Shown in pieces: positions 26,401-35,242 of a stretch of 64,000 nt of DNA. The translations under genes and the position numbers were made by a program. How positions within the stretch are numbered: the stretch's first letter is position 1; the number at the start of each line of letters is the position of its first letter. The notes under the pieces are model-generated. The model made no database searches. It was not told where the DNA came from and saw nothing but the letters and a program-made list of their open reading frames with translations. This DNA comes from Crotophaga sulcirostris (Eukaryota; Chordata; Aves; Cuculiformes; Crotophagidae), in contig VYZB01000279.1 in the NCBI GenBank assembly GCA_013397455.1, forward strand, positions 985,260-1,049,259, in the 5' to 3' direction.

Positions 26401-27370
26401 AGAGGGGGCGGCAGGAAGGAGACCAGCGCGTCTCCCCCGTGTCTAGACAAGTTCTCTACACGCGGAACCCGCGAAAATGAAACCCCCGGGGGCAGCGCGA
26501 GCCGCGGGGGGCAGGCGAGCCCAGGGAAGCGCTTGTGTCGCCAGCCGGGAGCCGGAGGGAGGGCAGAGCCCTGACACCCGCGGGGAAGCGCGGCCCCCGC
26601 AGGGGCTGAAGGGGAGCCGGGCCCGGCCTCCCTCAGGAGCGCGGAGAGGAGGGCGCTGTGCGGGGGGACCCACACGGTGCCTGTGCGGGAAGGGCCCCGC
26701 GGATCACAGAAACCGCTTGGCTGGAAAAGGCTTTCGAGACCATCGAGTCCAGCCGTACCTGCCCGCTGCTAAACCACAACCCCGAGTGCTCCCTCTGCCC
26801 CGTCTGCCAAACACCTCAGCGATGGGGACCCAACCACCGCCCTGGGCAGCTGCGCCGGTGCCTGACAGGCCTCTCGCTGAAGCAGCTTCTCCTCATGTCT
26901 AACCTGAACCTTCCTGGGCCCAACTTGAGGCCATTACGTCTCGTCCTGCCGCCTGTTACCTGGGCCCAGCACCCGCCTCGCTCCAGCCTCCTCTCAGGAG
27001 CTGCAGAGAACGATGAGGTCTCCCCTCAGCCTCCTTTTCTCCAGGCCACACAACCCCAGGTCCCTCAGCCGCTCCTCACAACACTTGTGCTCCAGACCCT
27101 TTACTGAGCGCAGCTCCTGTCCCCGCACAGGACAATCCCAACATTCACACCGTGTGTCTGAGGGCACTGTCCAAACGCTTCTGGAATGTTGTCAGCCTCG
27201 GCGCCGCGACTGCTTCCCCGGGGAGCTGTGCCGGGGCTCCACCACCCTCTGCGTGAAGAACCTTTTCCTCACGCCCAGCCGAACCCTCCCCTGGCACAAG
27301 TGCTGCCCCAAAGCTGCCACCCTCCTCCCGCCGCACCCCCCGCCCGCCCGCTCACCAAGGCCTCCTCCAT
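8828..27370 (-). CDS. CENPC: Centromere protein C (CENP-C), complete, 17 coding exons
   Basis: CENP-C binds CENP-A nucleosomes at the centromere and links them to the CCAN and the Mis12 outer-kinetochore complex. Exons in transcript order: 27356-27370, 25045-25091, 23807-23868, 23382-23479, 22172-22262, 21851-22067, 20734-20934, 19813-20192, 18380-19205, 16541-16614, 15572-15640, 14239-14343, 13138-13233, 11353-11448, 10888-11042, 10334-10424, 8828-8904. All junctions are GT-AG, every phase agrees, and the sum is 2,700 bases: 899 residues and a stop. From memory, human CENP-C is about 943 and chicken about 864. The protein has a Mis12-binding N-terminus, a CCAN-binding motif (269-286), a basic middle, the CENP-C motif (703-716) and a C-terminal cupin (about 761-899). 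The start ATG has a good context. A skipped in-frame exon cannot be excluded. Apart from the CR1 copies listed separately, the introns show nothing I recognise. Confidence 0.95.
13727..13945 (-). mobile_element. CR1 LINE 3' fragment in a CENPC intron
   Basis: The reverse strand reads [19 protein letters not shown] and then DEFLRDMV, the end of CR1 ORF2, followed by a CR1 3' tail ending at CCAGATGGTTCTATGAT near 13727. It is inserted in the same sense as CENPC, between exons 13138-13233 and 14239-14343. The 5' limit is blurred by divergence after about 13930. Confidence 0.85.
13734..13793. repeat. 30-bp perfect tandem duplication inside the CR1 tail
   Basis: The 30-base unit beginning ACCATCTGGTTGAAAAAGAC occurs twice head to tail (13734-13763 and 13764-13793) without a mismatch. 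This suggests a recent local duplication after the CR1 insertion. Confidence 0.95.
14239..14343 (-). CDS. CENPC: CENPC exon 12: CENP-C motif
   Basis: This 105-base exon encodes the conserved CENP-C motif. [13 protein letters not shown] is followed by [15 protein letters not shown], residues about 695-722. The arginine pair at 703-704 would anchor on the H2A/H2B acidic patch, and Tyr715-Trp716 would contact the hydrophobic tail of CENP-A, as established for this motif. All key positions are intact. The downstream exon (13138-13233) is basic and leads into the cupin. Confidence 0.96.
18380..19205 (-). CDS. CENPC: CENPC exon 9: long basic disordered region
   Basis: The largest exon, 826 bases, residues about 371-646. 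It is dominated by Lys/Ser/Glu with dense basic runs such as [13 protein letters not shown] and [18 protein letters not shown], plausible nuclear-localisation and DNA-contacting segments, plus a short acidic stretch ([10 protein letters not shown]). Several SP and TP sites could be Cdk targets. No folded domain is visible. I see no R-R-x-S-x-R...W-W element of the kind found in the mammalian central region. Confidence 0.9.
19813..20192 (-). CDS. CENPC: CENPC exon 8: CCAN-binding motif
   Basis: This 380-base exon encodes residues about 244-371. It contains an acidic motif, EFLIDESD (269-276), followed by SNSWFSIP with Trp282. The pairing of an EF-x-ID-ESD box with a downstream S-W-x-x-IP box matches the human CENP-C segment reported to bind CENP-L/N and CENP-HIKM. 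The assignment rests on remembered human sequence. The rest of the exon is Lys/Ser-rich and likely disordered. Confidence 0.88.
23706..23730. repeat. (TTTTA)n low-complexity tract in a CENPC intron
   Basis: A short run of TTTTA/TTTA units lies about 75 bases from CENPC exon 3 (23807-23868), on its downstream side in the transcript. Confidence 0.7.
23807..27370 (-). CDS. CENPC: CENPC exons 1-3: Mis12-complex-binding N-terminus
   Basis: Exon 1 (27356-27370) codes only five residues, MEEAL. Exon 2 (25045-25091) continues with [16 protein letters not shown], and exon 3 (23807-23868) gives [20 protein letters not shown]. The F-K-x-x-Y-R-x-R-F-C core and the GQNVL-x-x-x-QDCFE block match what I recall of the vertebrate CENP-C N-terminus. 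There a basic residue and a tyrosine (K10 and Y13 in human) contact the Mis12 complex; the likely equivalents here are K9 or K10 and Y12. Exon 1 ends at a GTGAGC donor in phase 0, which fits exon 2 exactly. Confidence 0.92.
26700..27110 (-). mobile_element. CR1 LINE 3' fragment in CENPC intron 1
   Basis: The reverse strand gives CR1 ORF2 text such as [20 protein letters not shown] and the CR1 3' tail, which runs in the plus direction from ATCACAGAAACCGCTTGGCT. The copy is GC- and CpG-rich and lies within 300-700 bases of the CENPC start codon, in the same sense as the gene. It explains the long overlapping open frames at 26355-27107. Confidence 0.82.
27118..27310 (-). mobile_element. second CR1 fragment (different subfamily) in CENPC intron 1
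   Basis: Antisense CR1-like sequence resembling another avian CR1 3' region. On the plus strand it reads CCAAACGCTTCTGGAATGTT, then a CTTCCCCGGGGAGCTGTGCC block and CACCCTCTGCGTGAAGAACC. It adjoins the previous CR1 fragment and ends about 45 bases from CENPC exon 1. Confidence 0.7.
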
Positions 27371-27660
27371 CCCGGCGGAGGAGGGGACGCGCGAAGGTGC
27401 CGGGACCAGGCGCGCCGCGGCCCCTCCCGCGCCCCCTTTCAAACCGCGGCCGCCTTCCCGCTGCGCGCGCGCGCGCGCCAAAACGGGCGCCAGGCGGAGC
27501 GCCGGCCACGCCCCCTTCCACCCCGTCCCCATTGGTCGGCGGCCGCAGCGCGCCGGCCACGCCCCCTTCCAACCCGTCCACTTAGGGTGGCGGCTTCTCC
27601 GCGCCTCCCTCCCCCGCGGGATTCTGTCGCGCCTGCGCAGGAGGAAATGGCCTCCTCCCG
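27371..27660 (-). promoter_or_regulatory. CENPC: CENPC CpG-island promoter and 5'UTR
   Basis: Very GC-rich, CpG-dense sequence directly upstream of the CENPC start codon. It has a CG-alternating tract (about 27463-27478), two GCCACGCCCCC GC boxes (about 27504 and 27555), and ATTGG at 27531-27535, which is a CCAAT box on the gene's strand. No TATA box is evident. This fits a housekeeping, cell-cycle-linked TATA-less promoter. The transcription start cannot be placed exactly. Confidence 0.65.
27499..27580. repeat. duplicated GC-box module in the CENPC promoter
   Basis: A 31-base unit beginning GCGCCGGCCACGCCCCCTTC occurs at 27499-27529 and again at 27550-27580. The copies are 51 bases apart with only one or two differences. 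Each copy carries one GC box, and the CCAAT element sits between them. Confidence 0.88.
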
Positions 27661-27679
27661 TCGCTGCCGCGTTATTCAC

Positions 27680-27955
27680 AGTTTCACAGTATAACCAGGT
27701 TGGAAGAGACCTCTGAGATCATCAAGTCCAACCTATAAGCCAACACTAACACCAACCCATCACCTAAACCATGGCACTCAGTGCCTCATCCAATCTTCCC
27801 TTAAACACCTCCAGGGTTGGCGACTCCACCACCTCCCTGGGCAGCGCATTCCAGTGGCCAATCACCCTTTCAGTGTAGAACTTCTTCCTAACATATTCCT
27901 TGGCCTGGAGTTGCCGGGCCCGCACGAGGGGAAGTTTTTCCTTCATGGGAAACGC
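27680..27955 (-). mobile_element. CR1 LINE 3' fragment upstream of CENPC
   Basis: The reverse strand reads [20 protein letters not shown] and then [20 protein letters not shown], a nearly uninterrupted CR1 ORF2 end. It is followed by the 3' tail, seen on the plus strand as AACCAGGTTGGAAGAGACCT. It lies between the divergent genes CENPC and STAP1, immediately upstream of the CpG island. Confidence 0.9.
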
Positions 27956-29394
27956 CAGTTCAAACCGTCGGGTTTTTAGACACTACAAAACCTACACAGA
28001 TACCACAGGGGGTCGCAGTTTTTTCTTTAAAACATTGGGAAATAAGTAAAAAATGGGGAAAAACAGGTGTTTGAGAAAGTAACGATACCCGCAAGATCTT
28101 AAAGCATCTGCAAAAGGCAGCCCAAAAGTATAATTTTAACTGAGGGGTTTTATCACACGCTGGCAAGCAGTGGACTAAGTGCTGGCTCAGGATTGGTTGT
28201 GCCAAGCAAAGGTGCAAGTTCCCGTGTTTGTCAGCTTTTCTGCAATGTTCAACAGCAAAGTAGAATTCTGCCATTTAAACACAAACACTAGAGATCACCT
28301 ATAAACATCCAAAATCTAGCCAAAATCTGAGAACATGCACCTGTTTCCCAGCCATGGTTAGAGATGACACCGAGAATTTACTTTGACCTGTAGGATTGAG
28401 CCCCTGTTCTGCCAGAGCTGGTTGGTGGCTGGCTGGTCTATCACAGATGACCTTACTGGCTAATTACACACTCATCTTCCAGCTACACACAGCTGAGAAA
28501 CAGGGAAGGCCAAACAATGTTCAACAAAATAACAAGCCTTTTTATTTTTTTTTAATAATGTTTGCTTTTCGTTTAGTAGCAACCACCATCAAAACACCAA
28601 GTCTTGTTGTCCCTACTCTTTCTGACCACTAAGGGGAAGGCTAGAAACAAAGTTAAATGTCATGGTTCTCTGAAATTGATGGAAATTTCACCCCTTGTTT
28701 CATCAGGCCCAACACTTTGCTCCTGAAATCCATTCCTACCATCTCCCTTCACAATTTCTTTATTTAAAGGCTTTGGTATATTAGCTCGTTCACAATAAAA
28801 GTCATCTTCCTACGTGCACATCACAAAGTTGATTTATCTTTGCCATAAGCAACCATAGGGAGGTTTATTTCCAACATTACTTTTACTGTCCTTTAATCCC
28901 CGTAGCCGCTTGCTAAAGAAAGTTCAACTCTCATAGTCTCCAAGTTAATCCATACTCTCAATGACAAAATTAAATATTATTTCACAGGCAGCTGAGAGCA
29001 GTCCCACCCCTGGAAAAGTCTAGTGCTCTAAGCCATAAAAAGCAAACTTCCCCACCATGACCTCCAGGTGACACCCATCCCAGTAATGATGCACTTTTGC
29101 ACCAGCATGCTCATCCTTTGAATGTCTCTCCTTGAGCGAACCCAAGGAGCACACTGAAAAGGAAAAGGGTGTGGTTCTCCTATGGTCATACCCCAAGCAA
29201 AAAGTCAGCGGCATATGCTGACCTAAAAGCAAGTACGGAGACTTCCTCTTTGAGGTGCTGCTTTTCCCCACCTCTCACCGGCACAAGTTCTCTGGCTGAT
29301 ACTGATACGGAGCAGACTGAGAACAGGATTTGGGGGCCACAGGGAAAGCACAGCAACAGAGGATATCCAGGTATCCAGCTGAGATATCCAAAGG
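27956..29394. other. intergenic sequence between CENPC and STAP1
   Basis: Ordinary unique sequence that should contain the STAP1 promoter and 5'UTR, which I cannot delimit. No CpG island is present on the STAP1 side. This fits a tissue-restricted promoter. No exon, RNA gene or repeat is recognised. Confidence 0.5.
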
Positions 29395-32038
29395 ATGCTG
29401 AGAGGTATCGGGGAACAGCCTGAGGAAACTCCTCAGCCAGCCCCCCGGCGAATCTTCCAGGAGAGGCAGAGGATCACTGGTCTGCCTTTGTACTTACAAG
29501 GCTACCTGTCTGTCCGGCACTCAAGATGCCAGGTAAGGCACACAGTTCTGGGAGGCGGATGTGTTGGAAATATTTCTTTCAAAATGTGTCACTGGGAGCT
29601 ACAGGCTTGTGAGGCGAAATGTTTCTTAGCACTGGCTGACACAAATGGCTGCCCTGAAATAATGATACCTAGTTATTTCTGTTCATATTACTAGAGGGTG
29701 GAGGGCAATACAAGAAATTAGGTAAAGTAGCCATCAATATCCCCAGGATCCCATTGTAATTTACTATCACCTACTGAAATGTGAGTTGACTTTGACTGAT
29801 TTCATAGCTGCCACCATGGTGAAAATCTAATGCAACGTTTTTAATACCAAGGGCAAAATTTGACATGATTGTATTGCTCTGACACATCCTCTATTAACTG
29901 GAGAACATTGTCCATCCTGAAGTCTTCACTAACATACCACCTGAAGTATATGTGAGATTCTCTACATCTTTTTTTCTTATTAGTAAGGCCTGATGTTTTA
30001 ACACATGTGGACTAAGAAAATAAAAGTGATTTTTTTTGATCCAAGATAACCGTTCAAGACACAAATCTGTAAACACCAACATGATTGTGTATGTTACAAT
30101 AGCATATGTGTTCAGAGCATGTCCCTAATCAAGCTCATTGCCCCTTTTTAGCACTAGATAGTGAGTATCGCTGTACTTTCATTTACAAAGTCATTTTTAC
30201 CCTACCTACACTCACATCTCTGTAGATGCAGAAGCACAGAGTAGAGAAAATGGAGAGTCACGCAGTGCTAAAGGTAGATAAAATCAGAAGGCCAAAATAG
30301 CACGGTAGTTCGCAAACATAGGAACAACCAGGTAACACAGGAAACACAGTTTTTTCTTGGCAGTTCTTTCACTTTCAGTATTTTGTGGGAACCAAAAATA
30401 TTGTCTTCACAAAGTGACACTACCTCCTTTCCAACAGGAATTTAGAGTGTATTGGACAGAACTCAGAGGAACAATGCTCTTCTTTTATGATGATAAGAAA
30501 GCCCCAACAGTGAGTAATACATTACCTTTGTAACTACCCATTTGATTAAGTGGATCAGTTATTTTCATCAAGTAATCCTTCTGTGCTCCAGACAACCTCT
30601 AGGCATTCTTTCCTCTCTCACCTGCAGGGTCCAAAAATAGTACTGAATATTGTAATACAAAGACTGAGATAAAAAAAAGCCAGAGTGAAACAAACTATAG
30701 CATATTAATTTGTCTCATGAAAACAGAAAAGGAGTACTTTTTGGCAGCTGATCTCCAAACATATCCACATTGCTCCATAATTTTGCTGAGTGCATTTTCC
30801 TCAGCAGTGCACAGGAGTAAAATTAACAACGTGTGTAACATGACCTTCCTTTATGCAGCTGAGGAAAAAGAGCTTGGTATTTTTATGGTGTACTTGGGCT
30901 GAGGCTTTAGTGGGCATCATAAAGCAAATACTTAGAGAGGTCTCATGGATTTAATCTGTTTGTGATTATGGAGATGAGGATGGGAAAAATCCAGAAGGTA
31001 CATTGTTAGTGAGAAGAGCGTCTGTAAGCAGAAGGAAGGGACTGAGCTTTTGCACCTCTGACAGTTAAATTTAACCCAAATTCTAGCAAAAAGTTTCAAT
31101 CTGTCTTCTTCTAAACAAATTCCTTTATGAGCAGCCAAATTTTTGGTGAAGATGACAACTTGTGCTATTTCTTCCCCTCCTCTTTAGTACTCACAGAAAT
31201 CGGATATATCAGCTTTGACCTCAGCAACCAATGTTTATCCAGATGGAAAAGGCTCTGCACAATTCATCCTGACACTGTCAAACGGGGAACTAGAACTGAA
31301 GGTAAAAAGAGGAAAGCTGTGTTTCATAAGCCGTTCAGTACTTTACTCCCGTCTCCCACAGAATTCAGAGCTCCATTTGGTGTGGCAGTTGAGCTGCCTT
31401 CTTGACATCTAAGCATACAGCCTGCAGCCAGGCAGCACCAAAGGGGAGACAGGGAGACAGGGCAGAGAAGCCTAACACCAGGGAAAATCCCCCTTGAGGC
31501 ATTACAAGTTTTTCTCAGGCGTATCTGGGAATATGAAATAAGCAAATAATTGAACAAGAAAACATACAAGAGAAACCAGAAGTTACACACTGACAGGCCC
31601 ACATCACCTGTAAAACCAAGAAGGGGTTAAATATCTGACCACCCCACCATTCAGAAGCCATACAGCCTGTAGTGCTCAGGGTTTACCTCGAAGGTTTTAT
31701 ACTTGAGACTTACCTTAGTCTCCTTAGCATAACCACCTCCTTTTACTCCAACAGAACATACGATATTTCACCTTACCACCTCTACTCTCTCCCTCTAATT
31801 GGAGTATTAGGGAAGTGCAGGGGTTTAGGGTGTGATGCAGCCTGGCAGGGAGCTCATTTCTAGGCATAGTACTTCTGAAAGGGCGACACTTACTTGAGGG
31901 TTCCATATGAAATATCAGAGACTTTTTTGTGTGTGCGTGTGGCTGTAGTTGTTCTTACACCGCCATTTTCTGTTCTCTCAGGCTGATGACTGTGAATGTG
32001 GAAAAGAATGGAGGGGGTTTATTCTCACTGTAACTAAG
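29395..32038 (+). CDS. STAP1: STAP1 exons 1-4: N-terminus and PH domain
   Basis: These four exons encode residues 1-127. After the proline-containing N-terminus ([10 protein letters not shown]) comes the PH fold, from about residue 25. Strand landmarks are [10 protein letters not shown], then the W-T-E-L-R-G strand (Trp52 to Gly57) and [13 protein letters not shown]. The terminal PH helix-strand region is [11 protein letters not shown]. For exon 3 I chose the acceptor at 31187/31188, which follows a strong pyrimidine tract. It restores YSQKSDIS, matching the family better than the AG nine bases downstream. Confidence 0.9.
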
Positions 32039-35038
32039 GTATTTAAGAGTTTTATAGCTCACTTCATGTCAAAAGTGCATATAATGAGATTTTGTCTTCA
32101 TGCATGCCAGAAGTTGGCTTCCAAAGGCACAGAGGCTCACTTCTAAGGTGTCCACACACGCTAAACTGTTGAGGGTTTTTGTTGTTTTGTTTTGTGCATT
32201 ATTTTTTTTCCCCAAGGAGAGCAAAATTCAGGCTGATTTAAACTCAAGTCACCTATAATACACACTCTGCCATGGTATCTAGACAGGTACAGTTCCCAGT
32301 CCAGTGTTTGCTGTCCAGGAAGGAAAATACTTCTAGCACAAGTCCATCCCCTCCAGCTGTTAAAAAGGGAGCCTGCTCTGAGAGAGACAACTTCCTAGGG
32401 TCTTCATTGTAGAATAAAGACATAACCAAGTAAGTGGCCAAACCGCCCACCTGAGAGAATCTCTTAGCCTTATTCTACTGTTTTTCTTTGAAAATAGCAA
32501 CAAACTCTTTGATAATGACCAGCAGAAAAATAAATGAAGTTTGTTCACAAATGACTTTACATTTACTTACCTGAATCACTTAAAAAGCTAAGGATGGCTG
32601 AAGTAGGTTAAATTACATTTACATAGCCTTTTGCAGTATAGCAACTGCAAAGTCTTGTTGTGAATTCTTGTATCATCGCCACTTCTGTCAGTGAACATTT
32701 CTTCCAAATCAGAACACAAATATCCTTATTTAACTATTCTAACAAAAACACATGTGCAGCATTTTATTCAAAGCAGAGGCATAGCCAAACCTTCCAGATT
32801 ATCACAGCTGCTTAAACCAAGCAGGTAAGAAAGATTTTGCAGAGCAGCTGTGCCGAGACATTAGCTCAGACAGAAACGATTGCTCACTATGTTTGTACAC
32901 TTTCATTTTCTCCTCATTAGCACTGTTCATTTTCAGCTGTCAGTTCCACTAGATGAGTCATTACTACCTGGACAACTTACAAGAATGCACGAAGTGCTAG
33001 AGAAGGAAAAGAAAAGGATTACACTTAACAGCGGTTCCAGCACGCCTCTGAACAGAAGGAGCCCTCCAAGCAGTACACTGACCACTATGCCAGCGTAAGC
33101 TCTGACTGAACTGTGTGAACCCCAACCTGAATAAAGAACCTTCCCTTCCTCTTTCACAGTATTACCTCCATGCAGAGCTTCAAAATTCAGCTTTTGTACA
33201 AGAGTTGTGTAATAGTCAATTAACAAAATCTACCTTAAGGCCTTTATAGAGGTTTCCGAATGGAAAGATTATTCCTGCAGCTTTCTTACACTGCCTTTGT
33301 TTTGAAAACCCTGAGTGCAGCATATTGCTATGCTTATAAAACTTCTCAGAAAGCCACACGTTTGGCTGCTGTATCTGCCCATCTGAGAAAATACTGATTA
33401 CCATTGAGAAATTCCACCCAAGCCCAGGTTACTCTTCACAATCTTTCCAAGGGCCCAGAAAGCATCATACCAGTATGAAAGCTTCACTTTCTCGATGAGG
33501 AGGGCAAAGCACTGCTATCCTGAGTTATGCTCCTATATTAGCATTAATCAGCAAGAGTTCTTCAGATGTCGTGCCTCTTGGCAGCCATGGCTACTTAAGC
33601 CTAGCATTGTGAAGAGCTGTTAGCCTGGTAGACTATGTCTCTGCACAACAGAGTGACGTTGGCTTGCCAGTGTAATTCACATTTAGGCCACTTCTCTCCT
33701 TCCTTCTCTGCAGGTGCTTCTATGCAGTATCTCGGCAAGAAGCAATGGAGATGTTAGAAAAGAATCCTTCATATGGGAATTTGATCCTGCGTCCTGGCAG
33801 TGACAGCAAGAACTATGCAGTCACTACCCGACAAGAGCTGGAGTAGGTTGACTCCACAATATATTATCCCATTCTTAACTAGTATGCACTGCCTTAAAAG
33901 CTGAATTCTTAATATTTAGAGTTGATATGTGAGAGATATGCCTTGCCTTCAGGCTATTTTGAGAAAGAAAAAAGAGGCAGCAGGGGTTCTTCATTCTCTT
34001 CTCCAAAGCCTGTTAGATTAAACAAAGATGCAATAAAAAACAGCCAGCAAAGGCCCATTTCCTTGGGTAAATGGGCTTCCCCTGGTATAATGACAACAAT
34101 ACATTAAAAATTGTTTCATTTTGGGCATCATATCAACTTTTATTTTCTTCCAGTGCCCCACGCTTAAAGCACTACAAAGTGATACCCAAAGGAACAAGTT
34201 ACGTTATTGAATTGGAAAGAGAGGTAAGTGAGCAATTCCCTTGTTGAGGATTCGTAAGCAGGTGTAAAAAAAATATCATTTTTCACCTCTTGTTAGTCCA
34301 GCTAACCTAATCTCAAAGAACAAGTTATCTTTTAAGAACTAGTAAAATAGGGGGGGAAAAAGCCACATCAGCATCTTTTCTCTAACAAAAATAAAATAAA
34401 ATCACTCACAAAACACACAAGATAGTTTAATTTTTTCTTTTCAACTCAGGCTTCAGTCGGAAAACTGAGCTCTCAGTGCAGCCAGGGAAAGTTCAAAATG
34501 CATTCCATATAACTTTGAGAAATAAAATTGACTTAGTTCAAGCATGAGCAAGGGTGTATGAAACCTATTGTTTGGTTTAAGAGAGTTTTCTTCCACTTTT
34601 CTTAAGACATGTTTAACTCATGGCCTGAAAAACATCCTATTGGTTTGAAAAAGCATCTGCTGTTATATCATCTCCTGAAAAAGCACCAGTGCTCATTGAA
34701 GAGCACAAAAGAGCAATCTTTCTGTTGGTTTGTTTACTCATTTGATCGAACAGTTAAACGTCCAAGGATCAAAAGATTACCGTAGATTGCTTAGGGCTGT
34801 CCTAGACCTCACTGCATATAGTATCCATTGTTTTTGAAAATATGTTCTCAACACACTTAGCATGTTTTATGTAGTGGGGTGGTTTTGTTTTGATTTGCCT
34901 TTTTTTTTTTTTGTTTTGGTGAAACAGGTGACACTCCCAAGCCTTCAGGATGTTGTCAATTACTTTGTGACCCAAACCCGAGGGAACCTGAAGCCGTTTG
35001 TCATACGGACACGTGTGGCAGAGGACCCAGCGTTCTGA
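29395..35038 (+). CDS. STAP1: Signal-transducing adaptor protein 1 (STAP1/BRDG1), complete, 8 coding exons
   Basis: STAP1 is a cytoplasmic PH-SH2 adaptor acting with Tec and receptor tyrosine kinases in haematopoietic cells. Coding exons: 29395-29532, 30438-30509, 31188-31301, 31982-32038, 32937-33094, 33714-33842, 34154-34223, 34928-35038. All junctions are GT-AG and phases agree. The total is 849 bases: 282 residues and a stop. The human protein is about 295. The ATG at 29395 is the first in-frame Met after an in-frame stop at 29380-29382, with A at -3. Family landmarks are [76 protein letters not shown] and [16 protein letters not shown]. The linker exon (32937-33094) contains no tyrosine. 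Introns show no recognised repeats. Confidence 0.95.
33714..35038 (+). CDS. STAP1: STAP1 exons 6-8: SH2 domain
   Basis: Residues about 180-282. The SH2 fold starts at [19 protein letters not shown], followed by [20 protein letters not shown]. Arg206 in LRPGS is the phosphotyrosine-binding arginine position. Exon 7 gives [17 protein letters not shown], and exon 8 gives [20 protein letters not shown] before a short tail ending at the stop, 35036-35038. The tail is shorter than in human STAP1, accounting for much of the length difference. Confidence 0.93.
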
Positions 35039-35236
35039 AAGCAACCTGGTTGCTGAAGGCACACACTGGAACAGTCTTGCTGAAACAAAGAGACACAAAA
35101 AGCTGAAGAAGTTGAAGATAAATGGAAAGCATTCCCCATGCTACTCTTTCTTAATTTCTAGAATATCTCTGTTGGCCATAAACCAAGAATGTGACACAGC
35201 TTCTCCCAGAGAAACTTTTGAGATTTGGGGAGGGCA

Positions 35237-35242
35237 AATAAA
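35237..35242 (+). promoter_or_regulatory. STAP1: candidate STAP1 polyadenylation signal
   Basis: AATAAA about 200 bases after the STAP1 stop codon. A second AATAAA lies at 35535-35540. Either would give a short 3'UTR. Confidence 0.45.

Noticed and set aside
26355..27716. Several long overlapping open frames on both strands (up to 190 codons)
   Set aside because: They lie in GC-rich CpG-island and CR1 sequence, where stop codons are rare. Their Pro/Arg/Ala-rich translations match no family, and the real content is CENPC exon 1 and CR1.
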